DNA of 64,000 nucleotides from Bacillaceae bacterium JMAK1 (GCA_012970285.1 JIBW01000003.1:248001-312000), one strand, 5' to 3'; shown: positions 16,917 through 25,833, numbered from the stretch's first letter. The notes: a model not told the origin generated them from the letters alone. Program-made: numbers and translations.

Positions 16917-17588
16917 ATGAGCAACGATGCATCGGTGTTTTCTTTTATTTGTTGTGTGAATGATGAAGACATGTATCGTATAAGTGAAAAGCACATTGAT
17001 GCACTTTACGTGCCTGAAGGTTTTACAGTTGAAAAGATCGTTATTAAAGAAGCAAAGAGTATGGTGTCAGGGTATAACGAGGCGATGCGTAAGGCAAAGG
17101 GAAAGTACAAAATCTATCATCACCAAGATGCATGGATTATTGAAAAGCGGTTCCTCTATCATTTGCAATCGCTTTATGAAGCATCTGAGGTCGGGATGAT
17201 TGGTGTGTGCGGAACGAATAATCTCCCGCCTCATGGCGTCTGGTGGGATGCAAACCAACGGGATTTATTTGGGGTTGTCATTGAAGAACGGAATACGATT
17301 GGCGTCTTGTCGTTTCAAAATCCTCGTCAGCGTTATGAGCGGTTAGAAGCCATTGACGGACTCGTAATGGCTACACAGTATGATTTACCGTGGGATGAAC
17401 GTTTTGACGGTTGGCATTTTTATGATGTTAGCCAGTCCTCCTTGTTTCAAAAAGCTGGATTAGAAGTGATTGTGCCTCATCAAGATACACCTTGGGTTTA
17501 TCATAAATGTGGGGTAGAGTTCGATCAAATGGCTTATGAACAGTATCGTAGACAGTTTATTATGTGGAAGTTAGCAGTCCGAAGTTGA
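16917..17588 (+). CDS. StrF-like glycosyltransferase domain protein
   Basis: Protein of about 223 residues with the layout of the StrF/Glyco_tranf_2_5 family (GT-A fold): FSFICCVNDEDMY at the N-terminus, SMVSGYNEAMRKAKGKY, a DxD-like YHHQDAWI segment near 75-82, IGVCGTN, and a catalytic-side DERFDGWHFYDVSQS near 160-175. GAGGTGAG precedes ATG 16917. These proteins occur in surface polysaccharide and antibiotic sugar loci, but no sugar genes are adjacent here. Donor and acceptor are unknown. A strong terminator follows. Confidence 0.75.
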   Translation: MSNDASVFSFICCVNDEDMYRISEKHIDALYVPEGFTVEKIVIKEAKSMVSGYNEAMRKAKGKYKIYHHQDAWIIEKRFLYHLQSLYEASEVGMIGVCGTNNLPPHGVWWDANQRDLFGVVIEERNTIGVLSFQNPRQRYERLEAIDGLVMATQYDLPWDERFDGWHFYDVSQSSLFQKAGLEVIVPHQDTPWVYHKCGVEFDQMAYEQYRRQFIMWKLAVRS

Positions 17589-17590
17589 AG

Positions 17591-17644
17591 AGAGGTTACG
17601 CGGTTAACGAAAACTGAACGTTAACCGCGTAACCTCTTTTTATT
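17591..17644 (+). terminator. Strong terminator after the glycosyltransferase
   Basis: A perfect 19-bp stem starting AGAGGTTACGCGG with a 9-nt loop, followed by TTTTTATT. It lies between convergent genes and may also serve the minus-strand SRPBCC gene. Confidence 0.85.
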
Positions 17645-17656
17645 GAATGTAAAGGG

Positions 17657-18115
17657 TTATGACATGAATGCTTGCGATAATTGTTGCTTTCGAAATTCAA
17701 ATATTTCTTTAAGTCGTTTCTCAACTATTAGACGGTGAGCAAATGTACCGAATGGTCCGAAGGGGAGAACGTAGTGGATGATGTCTTCAATCTCAACACC
17801 TGATGGATGATCGTTAAAGTGGTGTTGGTGATGCCAAAAGCGAAAGGGACCGAGTCGTTGCTCATCAACAAATAATTGTTCTTCGATCATGTGAGTAATT
17901 TCGGTTACCCATTGGACAGGGAATGCAGGTAGCGGTTTAAGGTCATAGTGAATGATCATCCCAGGATGCATCGTCCGTGACATGGGAGATCGCATATCAA
18001 ATTTCATATCACCAGGTGTTATGGATGATAATTTACTAGGATCAGAGAAAAATGCCCAAGCCTCTTGCTTGGAAAGTGGTAACACTTGTTTTTTGTGCAA
18101 TGTATATAAACGCAT
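17657..18115 (-). CDS. SRPBCC family protein
   Basis: Protein of about 152 residues of the START/Bet v 1-like (SRPBCC) superfamily: an N-terminal strand, then LSKQEAWAFFSDPSKLSSITP, then a long beta-sheet stretch (IHYDLKPLPAFPVQWVTEI, FRFWHHQHHF) and a long C-terminal helix. Such small proteins bind hydrophobic ligands. It resembles the stand-alone SRPBCC proteins often found near epimerases or in bacilli genomes. ATG 18115 is chosen because GAGGAGGCG lies 7 nt upstream. No partner gene is adjacent and the ligand is unknown. Confidence 0.8.
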   Translation of the reverse strand: MRLYTLHKKQVLPLSKQEAWAFFSDPSKLSSITPGDMKFDMRSPMSRTMHPGMIIHYDLKPLPAFPVQWVTEITHMIEEQLFVDEQRLGPFRFWHHQHHFNDHPSGVEIEDIIHYVLPFGPFGTFAHRLIVEKRLKEIFEFRKQQLSQAFMS

Positions 18116-18202
18116 GCAAACGCCTCCTCGTCTTTTATTACCCGTTTGTCCAATCCTAAACACAGCTTCTTTGTAAGATTATGAAAATCTAGTTCTCCTA
18201 CT

Positions 18203-18231
18203 TTGTTTTTGCTACTTTTGTCCGATATAAT
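18203..18231 (+). promoter_or_regulatory. Candidate promoter of the acidic lipoprotein gene
   Basis: TTGTTT (18203-18208), a 17-nt spacer and a perfect TATAAT (18226-18231), followed 18 nt later by the ribosome site AAGGAGAG. Confidence 0.55.
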
Positions 18232-18261
18232 TTGGATAGTTTGATAAGGAGAGTGGACAAC

Positions 18262-18678
18262 ATGTTAAAACCGTTAAAATGGACAATGACTGTAGGGTTA
18301 CTATCAATCGCACTCGTTGCATGTGGAAATGACGAAGTTGATGAGACAGAAGATGTAGACACTGAAACCGAAGAAACGGATGCTGAGGAAGGTACGACAG
18401 AAGACGCTGATGATGTTAGCGTAGGTGGCAATGAAACGGATGCTGATGTGGCTGAAGCATTAGAACAATTAGATGAAGTTGAAGAAGCGTTAGTCGTATA
18501 TGAAGGTGAAGAATTTGTTAATGTTGACCTTACATTATCTGTATCAGAAGACGAGGCGAACGATGATTTATTCGAACGACTTGAGTCAGATGTAACAGAA
18601 GCGATCGATGAGCGTCCAATTGATTTAATCGTTATTGTAGATGGCACAGCTGTTCACCAGTCAATGATTGAAGACTAA
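18262..18678 (+). CDS. Acidic lipoprotein, possibly YhcN/YlaJ-like
   Basis: Lipoprotein of about 138 residues. The signal peptide ends in a lipobox LVAC (Cys at about 21). Residues 22-60 are almost all Asp, Glu and Thr, a flexible acidic spacer. The C-terminal 80 residues (ADVAEALEQLDEVEEALVV, then FVNVDLTLSVSEDE, then LIVIVDGTAVHQ) have the strand-helix pattern of YhcN/YlaJ sporulation lipoproteins, but similarity is at pattern level. It would be anchored on the outer membrane face. ATG 18262 follows AAGGAGAG. Confidence 0.65.
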   Translation: MLKPLKWTMTVGLLSIALVACGNDEVDETEDVDTETEETDAEEGTTEDADDVSVGGNETDADVAEALEQLDEVEEALVVYEGEEFVNVDLTLSVSEDEANDDLFERLESDVTEAIDERPIDLIVIVDGTAVHQSMIED

Positions 18679-18734
18679 GGATTTGATTGAAGAGAGTCAG
18701 TACGCTATGATTCTGTACAAGGAGTGATACATTC

Positions 18735-19211
18735 ATGTACCGAACTGTAGAAGATTTTATCCAAGATTGGACGCTTGAATCTCGTGGGACAGCAGCAGTC
18801 ATTGCGGCAATCACAGATGAGAAACTTGACGTATCAATCGTTGAAGGCCATAGTTCACTAGGCTGGTTAGGTTGGCACTTGGCAACATCACCGGCGTTCT
18901 TTTTAAGTCTCATTGGTGTTCAAGTGAATTCTGTTGGCGATGGTAATGACGTGCCTTCACAAGTTGCGTCTATTCGTGACGGTTATCAACAGATTGTAGA
19001 TAATACAGTTGAGGCTGTGAAGCATGAGCTAACTGATGAGGCGATGTTAGAAACGGTCGAAGCGATGGGACAAGAAGTTCCACGTGGAGCATTGTTACGT
19101 ACACTCGTGAATCATCAGACGCACCATCGCGGTCAAATGACCGTATTATTACGTCAAGCAGGCTTACAAGTGCCAGGCGTTATGGGACCTACAAAAGAGG
19201 ATCAAATGTAG
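18735..19211 (+). CDS. DinB family protein
   Basis: Four-helix-bundle protein of 158 residues of the DinB/YfiT superfamily. The three metal-binding histidines are visible: His in LGWLGWHLATS near 48 and two in NHQTHHRGQMTVLL near 132-137. Such proteins act as metal-dependent thiol transferases (bacillithiol/mycothiol S-transferases in some branches) or are of unknown role. It has a ribosome site AAGGAGTGAT and its own terminator. Which thiol or substrate is used cannot be read from sequence. Confidence 0.87.
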   Translation: MYRTVEDFIQDWTLESRGTAAVIAAITDEKLDVSIVEGHSSLGWLGWHLATSPAFFLSLIGVQVNSVGDGNDVPSQVASIRDGYQQIVDNTVEAVKHELTDEAMLETVEAMGQEVPRGALLRTLVNHQTHHRGQMTVLLRQAGLQVPGVMGPTKEDQM

Positions 19212-19216
19212 ATGTG

Positions 19217-19248
19217 ACAGGTTAGACCGTTCGGTCTAGCCTGTTTTT
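19217..19248 (+). terminator. Terminator after the DinB gene
   Basis: An ACAGGTTAGACCG / CGGTCTAGCCTGT stem (one G-T pair) with a tight loop, followed by TTTTTTA. Confidence 0.82.
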
Positions 19249-19275
19249 TATGACCAGGTATTAGAAGGTACTACG

Positions 19276-19304
19276 TTGGAGACGTTCACTTATTATGCTA
19301 ATAT
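19276..19304 (+). promoter_or_regulatory. Candidate promoter of the pxp operon
   Basis: TTGGAG (19276-19281), a 17-nt spacer and TAATAT (19299-19304) with an extended TGC before it. It lies 40 nt before the pxpB start. Confidence 0.5.
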
Positions 19305-19343
19305 AGTGATAATTTCTTACTGGAAACGTGAAGGAGGTCCTTA

Positions 19344-20087
19344 ATGGCAGTATTTAAAGAGGCTGAGTTTTACGAATTAAGTGAACGGGCAGTAACAGTA
19401 AAATTCGGTGAAGGTATTGATCCTGTACTACATGCACGTGTTAGTCAGTTTATGCAATTAGTCAATGAACAGCCGTTTCATGGATATGTCGAAGCGGTTC
19501 CAAGCTATACTGGCATTACGTTTTTCTATAATCCTTTGAAAGTTATAAAAACGAATAATGAAATTACGATTCAACAAGGTGTTATTGCTGAAATCAAGGA
19601 GCGAATTGCTCAGTTAGATTACACAGCGAAAAGTGGATTAGAGGCAAACAAGATTGAAATTCCTGTTCTATACGGTGGAGAATTTGGTCCTGATTTGCAC
19701 GAAGTTGCACACACAAACGGGTTATCGACAGATGAAGTCATTCACCTTCACTCAGAGCGTACGTATCTCGTCTATATGATTGGTTTTGCGCCTGGATTTC
19801 CTTTTATCGGTGGGATGAATGAACGTATTGCCACACCGAGAAAGTCGAAGCCTCGAGAAAAGGTTCCTGCTGGATCCGTAGGAATTGCCGGGCACCAGAC
19901 GGGCGTGTACCCAATGGCAACACCGGGGGGATGGCAATTAATTGGTCAAACACCGTTGAAGTTGTTTGATGTAAATAGAGACGTGCCAAGCTTATTGCAA
20001 TCGGGTGATCAAGTTACGTTTAAACCAATTTCAAACGAAACGTTTCTCGAACTTAAAGAAAGGAGTGAAAAGAGCCATGACAGTTGA
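19344..20087 (+). CDS. pxpB: 5-oxoprolinase subunit PxpB (KipI)
   Basis: Protein of 247 residues, cyclophilin-like fold of the allophanate hydrolase subunit 1/KipI family. Visible motifs: SERAVTVKFG, EAVPSYTGITFFYNP, YMIGFAPGFPFIGGM and PRKSKPREKVPAGSVGIAG, then TGVYPMATPGGWQLIG. With PxpA and PxpC it hydrolyses 5-oxo-L-proline to glutamate using ATP. B. subtilis KipI also inhibits the sporulation kinase KinA. GGAGGT precedes ATG. It overlaps pxpC by 11 nt; it heads a five-gene operon. Confidence 0.93.
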   Translation: MAVFKEAEFYELSERAVTVKFGEGIDPVLHARVSQFMQLVNEQPFHGYVEAVPSYTGITFFYNPLKVIKTNNEITIQQGVIAEIKERIAQLDYTAKSGLEANKIEIPVLYGGEFGPDLHEVAHTNGLSTDEVIHLHSERTYLVYMIGFAPGFPFIGGMNERIATPRKSKPREKVPAGSVGIAGHQTGVYPMATPGGWQLIGQTPLKLFDVNRDVPSLLQSGDQVTFKPISNETFLELKERSEKSHDS

Positions 20088-21096
20088 AGTCGTAAAGCCC
20101 GGAGTGCAGACGACTATACAAGATATCGGTCGATTCGGTTATTTGCGTCAAGGTGTGTTGCAAAGCGGCGCGATGGACACGATTTCATTGCGCACTGCCA
20201 ATCAACTCGTCGGTAACGATGAAAATGCTGCTGTTCTCGAGCTAACGATTGCGGGACCATCATTAAAGTTTGAAACCGATGCTTTACTCGCAGTTACAGG
20301 TGCTGGCATGCAACCTGTCATTGATGGAAAAGAATACAGCTTAGGTGTTCCTCTTTTCATTCCAAAAGGTCAAATGCTTTCATTTAAACCAATCAAACAT
20401 GGGATTCGTGCGTATGTTGCAGTAGCCGGTGGATTCGATGTCCCTCAAGTGATGGAAAGTCATAGTACATATTTGCGAGCCGGTTTTGGTGGCTTTGAAG
20501 GCCGTGCTTTGCAAAAGGGTGACGTATTGGCGATTCAAGAAACGAACAATCCTTACTTTAACTGGATGAAGGAACAAGCGCGTGGAGTCGTGAAGACCCT
20601 AAACTGGGGAGCGAATTCATTGCGATTGGATGAAGACCCTCACCAAGGCATTCGTGTCTTTAAGGGGACGCATTGGGACCGTTTTACTGAGGATAGTCAA
20701 ACGAAGCTAATTCATACGGAGTATTTCTTAACGACACAATCAGACCGAATGGGGTATCGTTTTGAAGCAGAAGAAACGCTCGAATTAAAAGAAGCTTTTA
20801 ACGTACTTTCAGAAGCGGTTGATTTCGGAACCGTACAAGTTCCGAGTGAAGGGAAACCGATGATTTTAATGGCGGATCGTCAAACGACGGGAGGTTATCC
20901 GCGCATGGCTCAAGTGATTGCGGCAGATCTTTCTCGTTTAGCACAATTGAGACCAACAGAAACGATGCGTTTTGAACTTGTCTCATTTAAAGAAGCAGAA
21001 GATTTGTATGTCCAACAAGAGCGATCGATGAATGAACGAAGAGCCGGAATACGCTTGCGTTGGAATGAATGCTTAAAAGGAGTGGGTGAGTCGTGA
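20077..21096 (+). CDS. pxpC: 5-oxoprolinase subunit PxpC (KipA)
   Basis: Protein of about 339 residues of the allophanate hydrolase subunit 2/KipA family: VEVVKPGVQTTIQDIGRFGYL at the start (about 3-23), SGAMDTISLRTANQLVGN, TGAGMQPVIDG, YVAVAGGFDVP, and the C-terminal GGYPRMAQVIAADLSRLAQL. It pairs with PxpB to form the ATP-dependent 5-oxoprolinase together with PxpA. In B. subtilis KipA counters KipI. ATG 20077 is backed by AAAGGAGTGA; it lies inside the 3' end of pxpB. Confidence 0.93.
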   Translation: MTVEVVKPGVQTTIQDIGRFGYLRQGVLQSGAMDTISLRTANQLVGNDENAAVLELTIAGPSLKFETDALLAVTGAGMQPVIDGKEYSLGVPLFIPKGQMLSFKPIKHGIRAYVAVAGGFDVPQVMESHSTYLRAGFGGFEGRALQKGDVLAIQETNNPYFNWMKEQARGVVKTLNWGANSLRLDEDPHQGIRVFKGTHWDRFTEDSQTKLIHTEYFLTTQSDRMGYRFEAEETLELKEAFNVLSEAVDFGTVQVPSEGKPMILMADRQTTGGYPRMAQVIAADLSRLAQLRPTETMRFELVSFKEAEDLYVQQERSMNERRAGIRLRWNECLKGVGES

Positions 21097-21866
21097 AAGA
21101 ACGAGAAACGGTCATTGAAGAGATAAGGAGTGCTTCATTTACAACACCAACATCTGGGGTGGCTGACGGTTATGCTCAGGCAAATCTGGTTGTTCTTGAT
21201 AAAGCGTATGCGTTTGATTTTCTCGTCTATTGTGAACGGAATAAGAAAGCATGTCCGATTCTTGATGTTACAGACGTTGGTTCACCGGTACCAGTTTTAA
21301 CGGGACATCATAATGATCTACGTACCGATCTTCCGAAGTATCAAGTGTATGAAGCGGGGAACCTCGTGAAGTCTGTCAACGATGTGATGGAGTATTGGAC
21401 CGATGACTCGGTTGCCTTTCTACTCGGGTGTAGTTTTACATTTGAAGAAGCACTTAGGCAAAATGGGATTCAGATTCGCCATAATGAAGAGAATTGCAAT
21501 GTACCGATGTTCGAAACGAATATCGATACTATTCCTGCAGGTCCGTTTAGTGGTCCAATGGTCGTTAGCATGCGTCCGATGTCGCAGCAAGACGCGGTAC
21601 GAGCAGTCCAAGTGACGTCACGTTTTCCAGATGTCCACGGGGCACCAGTTCATATTGGCGATCCTAAAGCGATTGGTATTGATGACATCACAACGCCTGA
21701 TTATGGGGATGCCGTAACGATTAAAGAAGGCGAAGTTCCGGTGTTTTGGGCATGTGGTGTTACTCCTCAGGCGGCAGCGAAGGCAAATGGGTTAAGTATG
21801 ATCACTCATGCTCCAGGGCATATGTATATTACGAATGTAAAAAATGAAACGCTAGGTGTTTTGTAG
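21093..21866 (+). CDS. YcsI family putative hydro-lyase (DUF1445)
   Basis: Protein of 257 residues matching the YcsI/DUF1445 family along its length: TSGVADGYAQANLVVL near 20-35, DVTDVGSPVP, FLLGCSFTFEEAL near 109-121, SGPMVVSMRP, IHIGDP-like HIGDPKAIGI, and FWACGVTPQAA. The family is annotated as putative hydro-lyases, and a mammalian relative is a D-glutamate cyclase producing 5-oxo-D-proline, which fits this 5-oxoproline operon. It starts at GTG overlapping the pxpC stop by 4 nt. Confidence 0.88.
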   Translation: MKERETVIEEIRSASFTTPTSGVADGYAQANLVVLDKAYAFDFLVYCERNKKACPILDVTDVGSPVPVLTGHHNDLRTDLPKYQVYEAGNLVKSVNDVMEYWTDDSVAFLLGCSFTFEEALRQNGIQIRHNEENCNVPMFETNIDTIPAGPFSGPMVVSMRPMSQQDAVRAVQVTSRFPDVHGAPVHIGDPKAIGIDDITTPDYGDAVTIKEGEVPVFWACGVTPQAAAKANGLSMITHAPGHMYITNVKNETLGVL

Positions 21867-21886
21867 CGCTAGGAGGAAACAAGCTC

Positions 21887-23101
21887 ATGGGGGCAAATTT
21901 ACAACGACAATTGACAGATAAGGAACGGAACCGCTTTTTGCGTGGTGCGGTCTTTTTAATGGCGACTTCTGCCATCGGTCCAGCATTTCTTACGCAAACG
22001 GCGACATTTACAGAGCAATTTATGGCGAGCTTTGCATTTGCGATTGTCGTTTCGTTAATTATTGATATCGGTGTGCAGCTAAACATCTGGCGTGTCATTT
22101 CGGTTTCGGGAATGCGGGGACAAGAAATTGCGAACAAGGTTTTACCTGGTTTAGGGTTTGTGATTGCCGGTTTGATTATTTTTGGAGGCTTTGCATTTAA
22201 TATCGCGAACCTTGGTGGTGCCGGTCTTGCACTCAACGTGCTTTTTGATTTTCCACCTGCTTTAGGAGCTGGAATTACAGCAGTCATTACAATTATTATT
22301 TTCTCAATAAAGAACTATGGTAAAGTGATGGACAGACTTATGCAGGCTTTTGGTATCATTATGATTATTATGACGGGTTATGTGATGTTTTCTACAGACC
22401 CACCGTATCAAGAAGCTTTAATTCGGACATTTGTTCCTGAAGATTGGATGATTTTACTTTTACCAATTGTCACGATCGTAGGGGGAACCGTAGGTGGGTA
22501 CATCTCATTTGCTGGTGGTCATCGACTTGTTGATGCGGGTGTAACAGGGAAAGAGAATGTTGGTTTTGTAAGCCGTGCAGCGTCATATGGAATCTTAACG
22601 ACAGGGGTTATGCGAATCTTTTTATTCCTCGCTTTCCTTGGTGTCGTTAGTGCAGGTTTCACGTTGGATGAGAACAACCCGGCTTCTACGGCTTTTCTTG
22701 TAGGGCTTGGTGATATCGGGTATTACATGTTTGGTGTTGTGTTGTTCGTAGCAGCCATTAGCTCAGTAATTGGAGTAGGGTATACGAGTATGTCCTTCCT
22801 CCGCTCATTCCATCCCGTATTTGAAAAGTACAATAGCTGGTTTATTGCAGGATTTATTACGATTTCAGCTACAATTTTCATACTCATTGGTCAGCCGGTA
22901 CAGCTACTCATTATTGCTGGTGCACTAAATGGGATGATCTTACCGATTATCTTAGTGACGATTCTCGTTGCATCGCGTAAAAAGAGCATTGTTGGAGATT
23001 ATAAGCATCCGATGTGGCTCATTATCTTTGGAGCGATCACAGCGGTTGTTACTGTAGGTGCAAGTATTATTGCATTCAGAGGACTATTGGACTTATTCTA
23101 G
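21887..23101 (+). CDS. NRAMP family transporter (YcsG-like)
   Basis: Membrane protein of 404 residues with eleven or so hydrophobic segments, an NRAMP-fold protein like B. subtilis YcsG. The first helix region (ATSAIGPAFLTQTATFTEQF) replaces the metal-binding DPGN motif of true manganese transporters, as in other members from oxoproline operons. That and the gene context suggest transport of 5-oxoproline or another amino-acid-like solute rather than a divalent metal; this is inference. AGGAGG precedes the ATG, 20 nt after ycsI. Confidence 0.85.
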   Translation: MGANLQRQLTDKERNRFLRGAVFLMATSAIGPAFLTQTATFTEQFMASFAFAIVVSLIIDIGVQLNIWRVISVSGMRGQEIANKVLPGLGFVIAGLIIFGGFAFNIANLGGAGLALNVLFDFPPALGAGITAVITIIIFSIKNYGKVMDRLMQAFGIIMIIMTGYVMFSTDPPYQEALIRTFVPEDWMILLLPIVTIVGGTVGGYISFAGGHRLVDAGVTGKENVGFVSRAASYGILTTGVMRIFLFLAFLGVVSAGFTLDENNPASTAFLVGLGDIGYYMFGVVLFVAAISSVIGVGYTSMSFLRSFHPVFEKYNSWFIAGFITISATIFILIGQPVQLLIIAGALNGMILPIILVTILVASRKKSIVGDYKHPMWLIIFGAITAVVTVGASIIAFRGLLDLF

Positions 23102-23121
23102 TTTGAACAGGAGGAGAAACA

Positions 23122-23880
23122 ATGGTTAAGGTTGATTTAAACTGTGATATGGGAGAAAGCTTCGGTACGTATATCAAAGGAACAGATGAGCAAATCTTAC
23201 CTTACGTAACCTCTGCAAATATTGCTTGTGGTTTCCATGCTGGAGATGCAAGTACGATGCGGAAAACGGTGAAGCTCGCCTTGGAGCACAACGTTCGTTT
23301 AGGCGCCCACCCTGGCTTGCAAGACTTGATTGGCTTTGGTCGTAGATCGATGGATATTTCTTTTGATGAAGCGTATGACTTGGTTCAGTACCAAGTTGGT
23401 GCATTGATGGGAATCGCGAAAGCTGAAGGTGGTCATCTTCAGCATGTTAAAGCACATGGCGCGCTCTACAATATGGCAGCAGGTAACGAAGAGATTGCGA
23501 ACGGAATTGCTAAGGCTGTGTATGACATCGACAACCAACTTATCTTGTTTGGGCTTGCTGGAAGTAAGCTCATTGAGGCTGGAGAAGCAGTAGGACTTCA
23601 AACGGCAAGTGAAGTATTTGCCGATCGTACGTATCAAGACAACGGTATGCTTACATCACGTCGTGAAGCAAATGCACTCATTGAAGATGTAGACATAGCG
23701 AGTGAACAAGTCATTCGTATGGTTACCGAGCGTACAGTGAAAACGGCACAATTAAAAGACATTGCCATTCAAGCCGATACGGTCTGTATTCATGGTGATG
23801 GTGCACATGCTTTAGCTTTTGCAAAGCAAGTACGTGAGCAAGTTGAAGCAGCAGGAATTACAGTACAAGCATTTAACTAA
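23122..23880 (+). CDS. pxpA: 5-oxoprolinase subunit PxpA (LamB/YcsF family)
   Basis: Protein of 252 residues of the LamB/YcsF family, a deacetylase-like seven-stranded barrel. Motifs: [11 protein letters not shown] at about 4-14, [11 protein letters not shown] near 33-43, [21 protein letters not shown] near 108-117, SEVFADRTY and CIHGDGAHA near 220-228, with the conserved Asp, His and Glu residues. It supplies the hydrolytic part of the PxpABC 5-oxoprolinase. It has a GGAGGAG ribosome site and ends the operon before a terminator. Confidence 0.94.
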   Translation: MVKVDLNCDMGESFGTYIKGTDEQILPYVTSANIACGFHAGDASTMRKTVKLALEHNVRLGAHPGLQDLIGFGRRSMDISFDEAYDLVQYQVGALMGIAKAEGGHLQHVKAHGALYNMAAGNEEIANGIAKAVYDIDNQLILFGLAGSKLIEAGEAVGLQTASEVFADRTYQDNGMLTSRREANALIEDVDIASEQVIRMVTERTVKTAQLKDIAIQADTVCIHGDGAHALAFAKQVREQVEAAGITVQAFN

Positions 23881-23887
23881 TTTTGTG

Positions 23888-23927
23888 AAACGGCCATTCG
23901 TTATTGGAATGGCCGTTTGTTGTTTTT
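23888..23927 (+). terminator. Terminator of the pxp operon
   Basis: An AAACGGCCATTC / GAATGGCCGTTT stem with a 7-nt loop, then TGTTGTTTTT. The short space to the convergent argS suggests use from both sides. Confidence 0.8.
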
Positions 23928-23939
23928 AAAGTGTAGAAA

Positions 23940-25577
23940 TTACATCTTCTTTGGAGCCTCAATAACGAGAAGGTATAAGCATTCTTTGATCGCTACGTTA
24001 ATCGCGTCAACGATGCTTAATCGGTTTTGTAGATTGTCGTCGTCTTTTAGAATGTGCGATTGACTGTAGTAACGGTTAAAGGCTTGGGCGAGTAACAAGA
24101 CGTATCTGGCAACAAGCGAAGGGTCATGGGAATCGAGTGCTCGTGCAATTGTTTCCTCGAATTTAGAGAGGATAATGAGGCATTCCCAAGCTCCATCTTC
24201 AACAGCTTGACCGTCTTGCCACATGAATGTCTGTTCACGTATTAACGAATACGTACGAACGTGAGTATATTGTACGTAAGGGCCTGTTTCGCCTTCAAAA
24301 CGAAGCGTATCTTCTAATGAAAAATCAATGTCGTTTCTACGGTCATTTTTCAAGTCATTAAAAATAATCGCACCTACACCGACTTGACGGGCGACTTCTT
24401 TACGGTTCGGGAGGCTAGGGTTCTTTTCTTGCATATACTCCTCAGCGAGAGCAGTTGCTTCGGATAACACGTTCTCAAGATAAACAACACTGCCTTTACG
24501 TGTGCTCATCTTTTTCCCTTCTAGACGCATCATGCCAAAGCTGATATGCTCCATGTGCTCAGACCAATCATAGCCAAGTTTACGTAAGACCGCTTTGAGT
24601 TGTTTGAAATGAAGCGCTTGTTCATTACCGACGACATAGAGTGAACGTGTGAAATCATACGTTTGTTTACGGTACATCGCTGCAGCAAGATCTCGTGTGG
24701 CATAAAGTGTTGCTCCGTCTGATTTTCTGATCAGACATGGTGACAGATTCTCATGATCAAGTGAGACGACTTGAGCGCCATCGGACTGTTCAAGCAGGTT
24801 GTGGCTTTCAAGTTCTTCAATAACGGCGTGCATTTTATCGTTATAAAACGATTCACCGTCATACGAATCGAAGGTAACACCAAGCTTTGAATAGATGTCT
24901 TGAAAGGATGAGAGAGAGACAGTTTTGAACCATTTCCAGAGGTTGAGTGCTTCAGCGTTTCCTTGCTCGAGTTCGTAAAACCATCGTCTGCCTTTAGCTT
25001 CGTCCCCTTCTTTATGGAATCGTACATATAGCTTTAACAATTCTTGGATTGGAGCCGTTTCAACCTCTTCTTTTACTCCCCACTGTTTGTACGCGGCAAT
25101 TAACTTTCCGAATTGAGTGCCCCAATCACCTATATGATTAATACGAACAACAGTGTACCCATGCTGTTCGTACAAACGAGCGATTGATTCACCGATCACA
25201 GTTGATCGCAGGTGTCCCATCGAGAATGGTTTGGCAATGTTCGGTGACGACATATCAATCGTAACGGTGCCTTGATTTGTGACCTTCTCGTTCGTCTTAG
25301 AAAATAGTAAATCAGCAAACGTTGTACGGTTGAAATGCAAGTTAGCGTAGCCTCCTACGACATCAACATGGTCGATACTAGTAACCGCAGTAAGTATCGT
25401 TTGGACACGTAATGCAATGTCATGGGGCGATATTTTCAGTTCTTTTGCTAATGTAAAACAAGGGATTGAAAGATCGCCATGGATCGGTTGTTTAGGGTAT
25501 TCAAACAATTGAGACGGAATAGGAACGGATAGTTCTGACGATAAGACGTTCGCAATTTCTTCTTTAAGCAAATTCAT
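23940..25577 (-). CDS. argS: Arginine--tRNA ligase
   Basis: Class I aminoacyl-tRNA synthetase of about 545 residues. The N-terminal Add-1 domain covers about 1-100; the HIGH-type motif is in SPNIAKPFSMGHLRST near 108-123; the KMSK loop is GKKMSTRKGS near 350; the C-terminal DALR anticodon-binding domain is about 430-545. The HIGH motif's first His is replaced (SMGH instead of HIGH), a variant known among ArgRS. It charges tRNA-Arg. ATG 25577 is supported by AAGGAG 7 nt upstream. Expression is governed by the T-box leader next to it. Confidence 0.93.
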   Translation of the reverse strand: MNLLKEEIANVLSSELSVPIPSQLFEYPKQPIHGDLSIPCFTLAKELKISPHDIALRVQTILTAVTSIDHVDVVGGYANLHFNRTTFADLLFSKTNEKVTNQGTVTIDMSSPNIAKPFSMGHLRSTVIGESIARLYEQHGYTVVRINHIGDWGTQFGKLIAAYKQWGVKEEVETAPIQELLKLYVRFHKEGDEAKGRRWFYELEQGNAEALNLWKWFKTVSLSSFQDIYSKLGVTFDSYDGESFYNDKMHAVIEELESHNLLEQSDGAQVVSLDHENLSPCLIRKSDGATLYATRDLAAAMYRKQTYDFTRSLYVVGNEQALHFKQLKAVLRKLGYDWSEHMEHISFGMMRLEGKKMSTRKGSVVYLENVLSEATALAEEYMQEKNPSLPNRKEVARQVGVGAIIFNDLKNDRRNDIDFSLEDTLRFEGETGPYVQYTHVRTYSLIREQTFMWQDGQAVEDGAWECLIILSKFEETIARALDSHDPSLVARYVLLLAQAFNRYYSQSHILKDDDNLQNRLSIVDAINVAIKECLYLLVIEAPKKM

Positions 25578-25601
25578 AGACACGCTCCTTTTTACGACGA
25601 A

Positions 25602-25815
25602 AAGACCCCCACCTCAAAAAAGAGGCGGGGGTCCCGCGGTACCACTCTCGTTAACGTTATAAACGTTCACTTTCGCATAACGGTACGATTGCCGGCTGTT
25701 CGTACTCAGTGTTCAGAACAACATCTTAGAAGTCCGCTTCACGATTCTGTTCCTACCGGCTTGCACCAAACCCGGCTCGCTATGAGTGAACACCATCGCT
25801 ACTCTCTTCATCGTC
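25602..25815 (-). ncRNA. T-box leader of argS
   Basis: Read on the minus strand: stem I starts at GACGATGAAGAGAGTAG; the AG-bulge/platform region is GCGAGCCGGGTTTGGTGCAAGCCGG (25 nt at about 25755-25780); the antiterminator has the invariant AGTGGTACCGCGG (near 25635-25648); a GACCCCCGCCTC/GAGGTGGGGGTC terminator with TTTT follows (25602-25634). The presumed specifier, 5' of ACTTC in GTGAAGCGGACTTC, reads CGG, an Arg codon, in agreement with the downstream gene. Uncharged tRNA-Arg would favour the antiterminator. Confidence 0.9.
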
Positions 25816-25833
25816 GATTGTATATTGAGATTT

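Noticed and set aside
18198-18647. Ser/Thr-rich minus-strand frame of 149 codons
   Set aside because: It is the complement of the acidic Asp/Glu/Thr codons of the lipoprotein gene, which has a lipobox, a promoter and a ribosome site.
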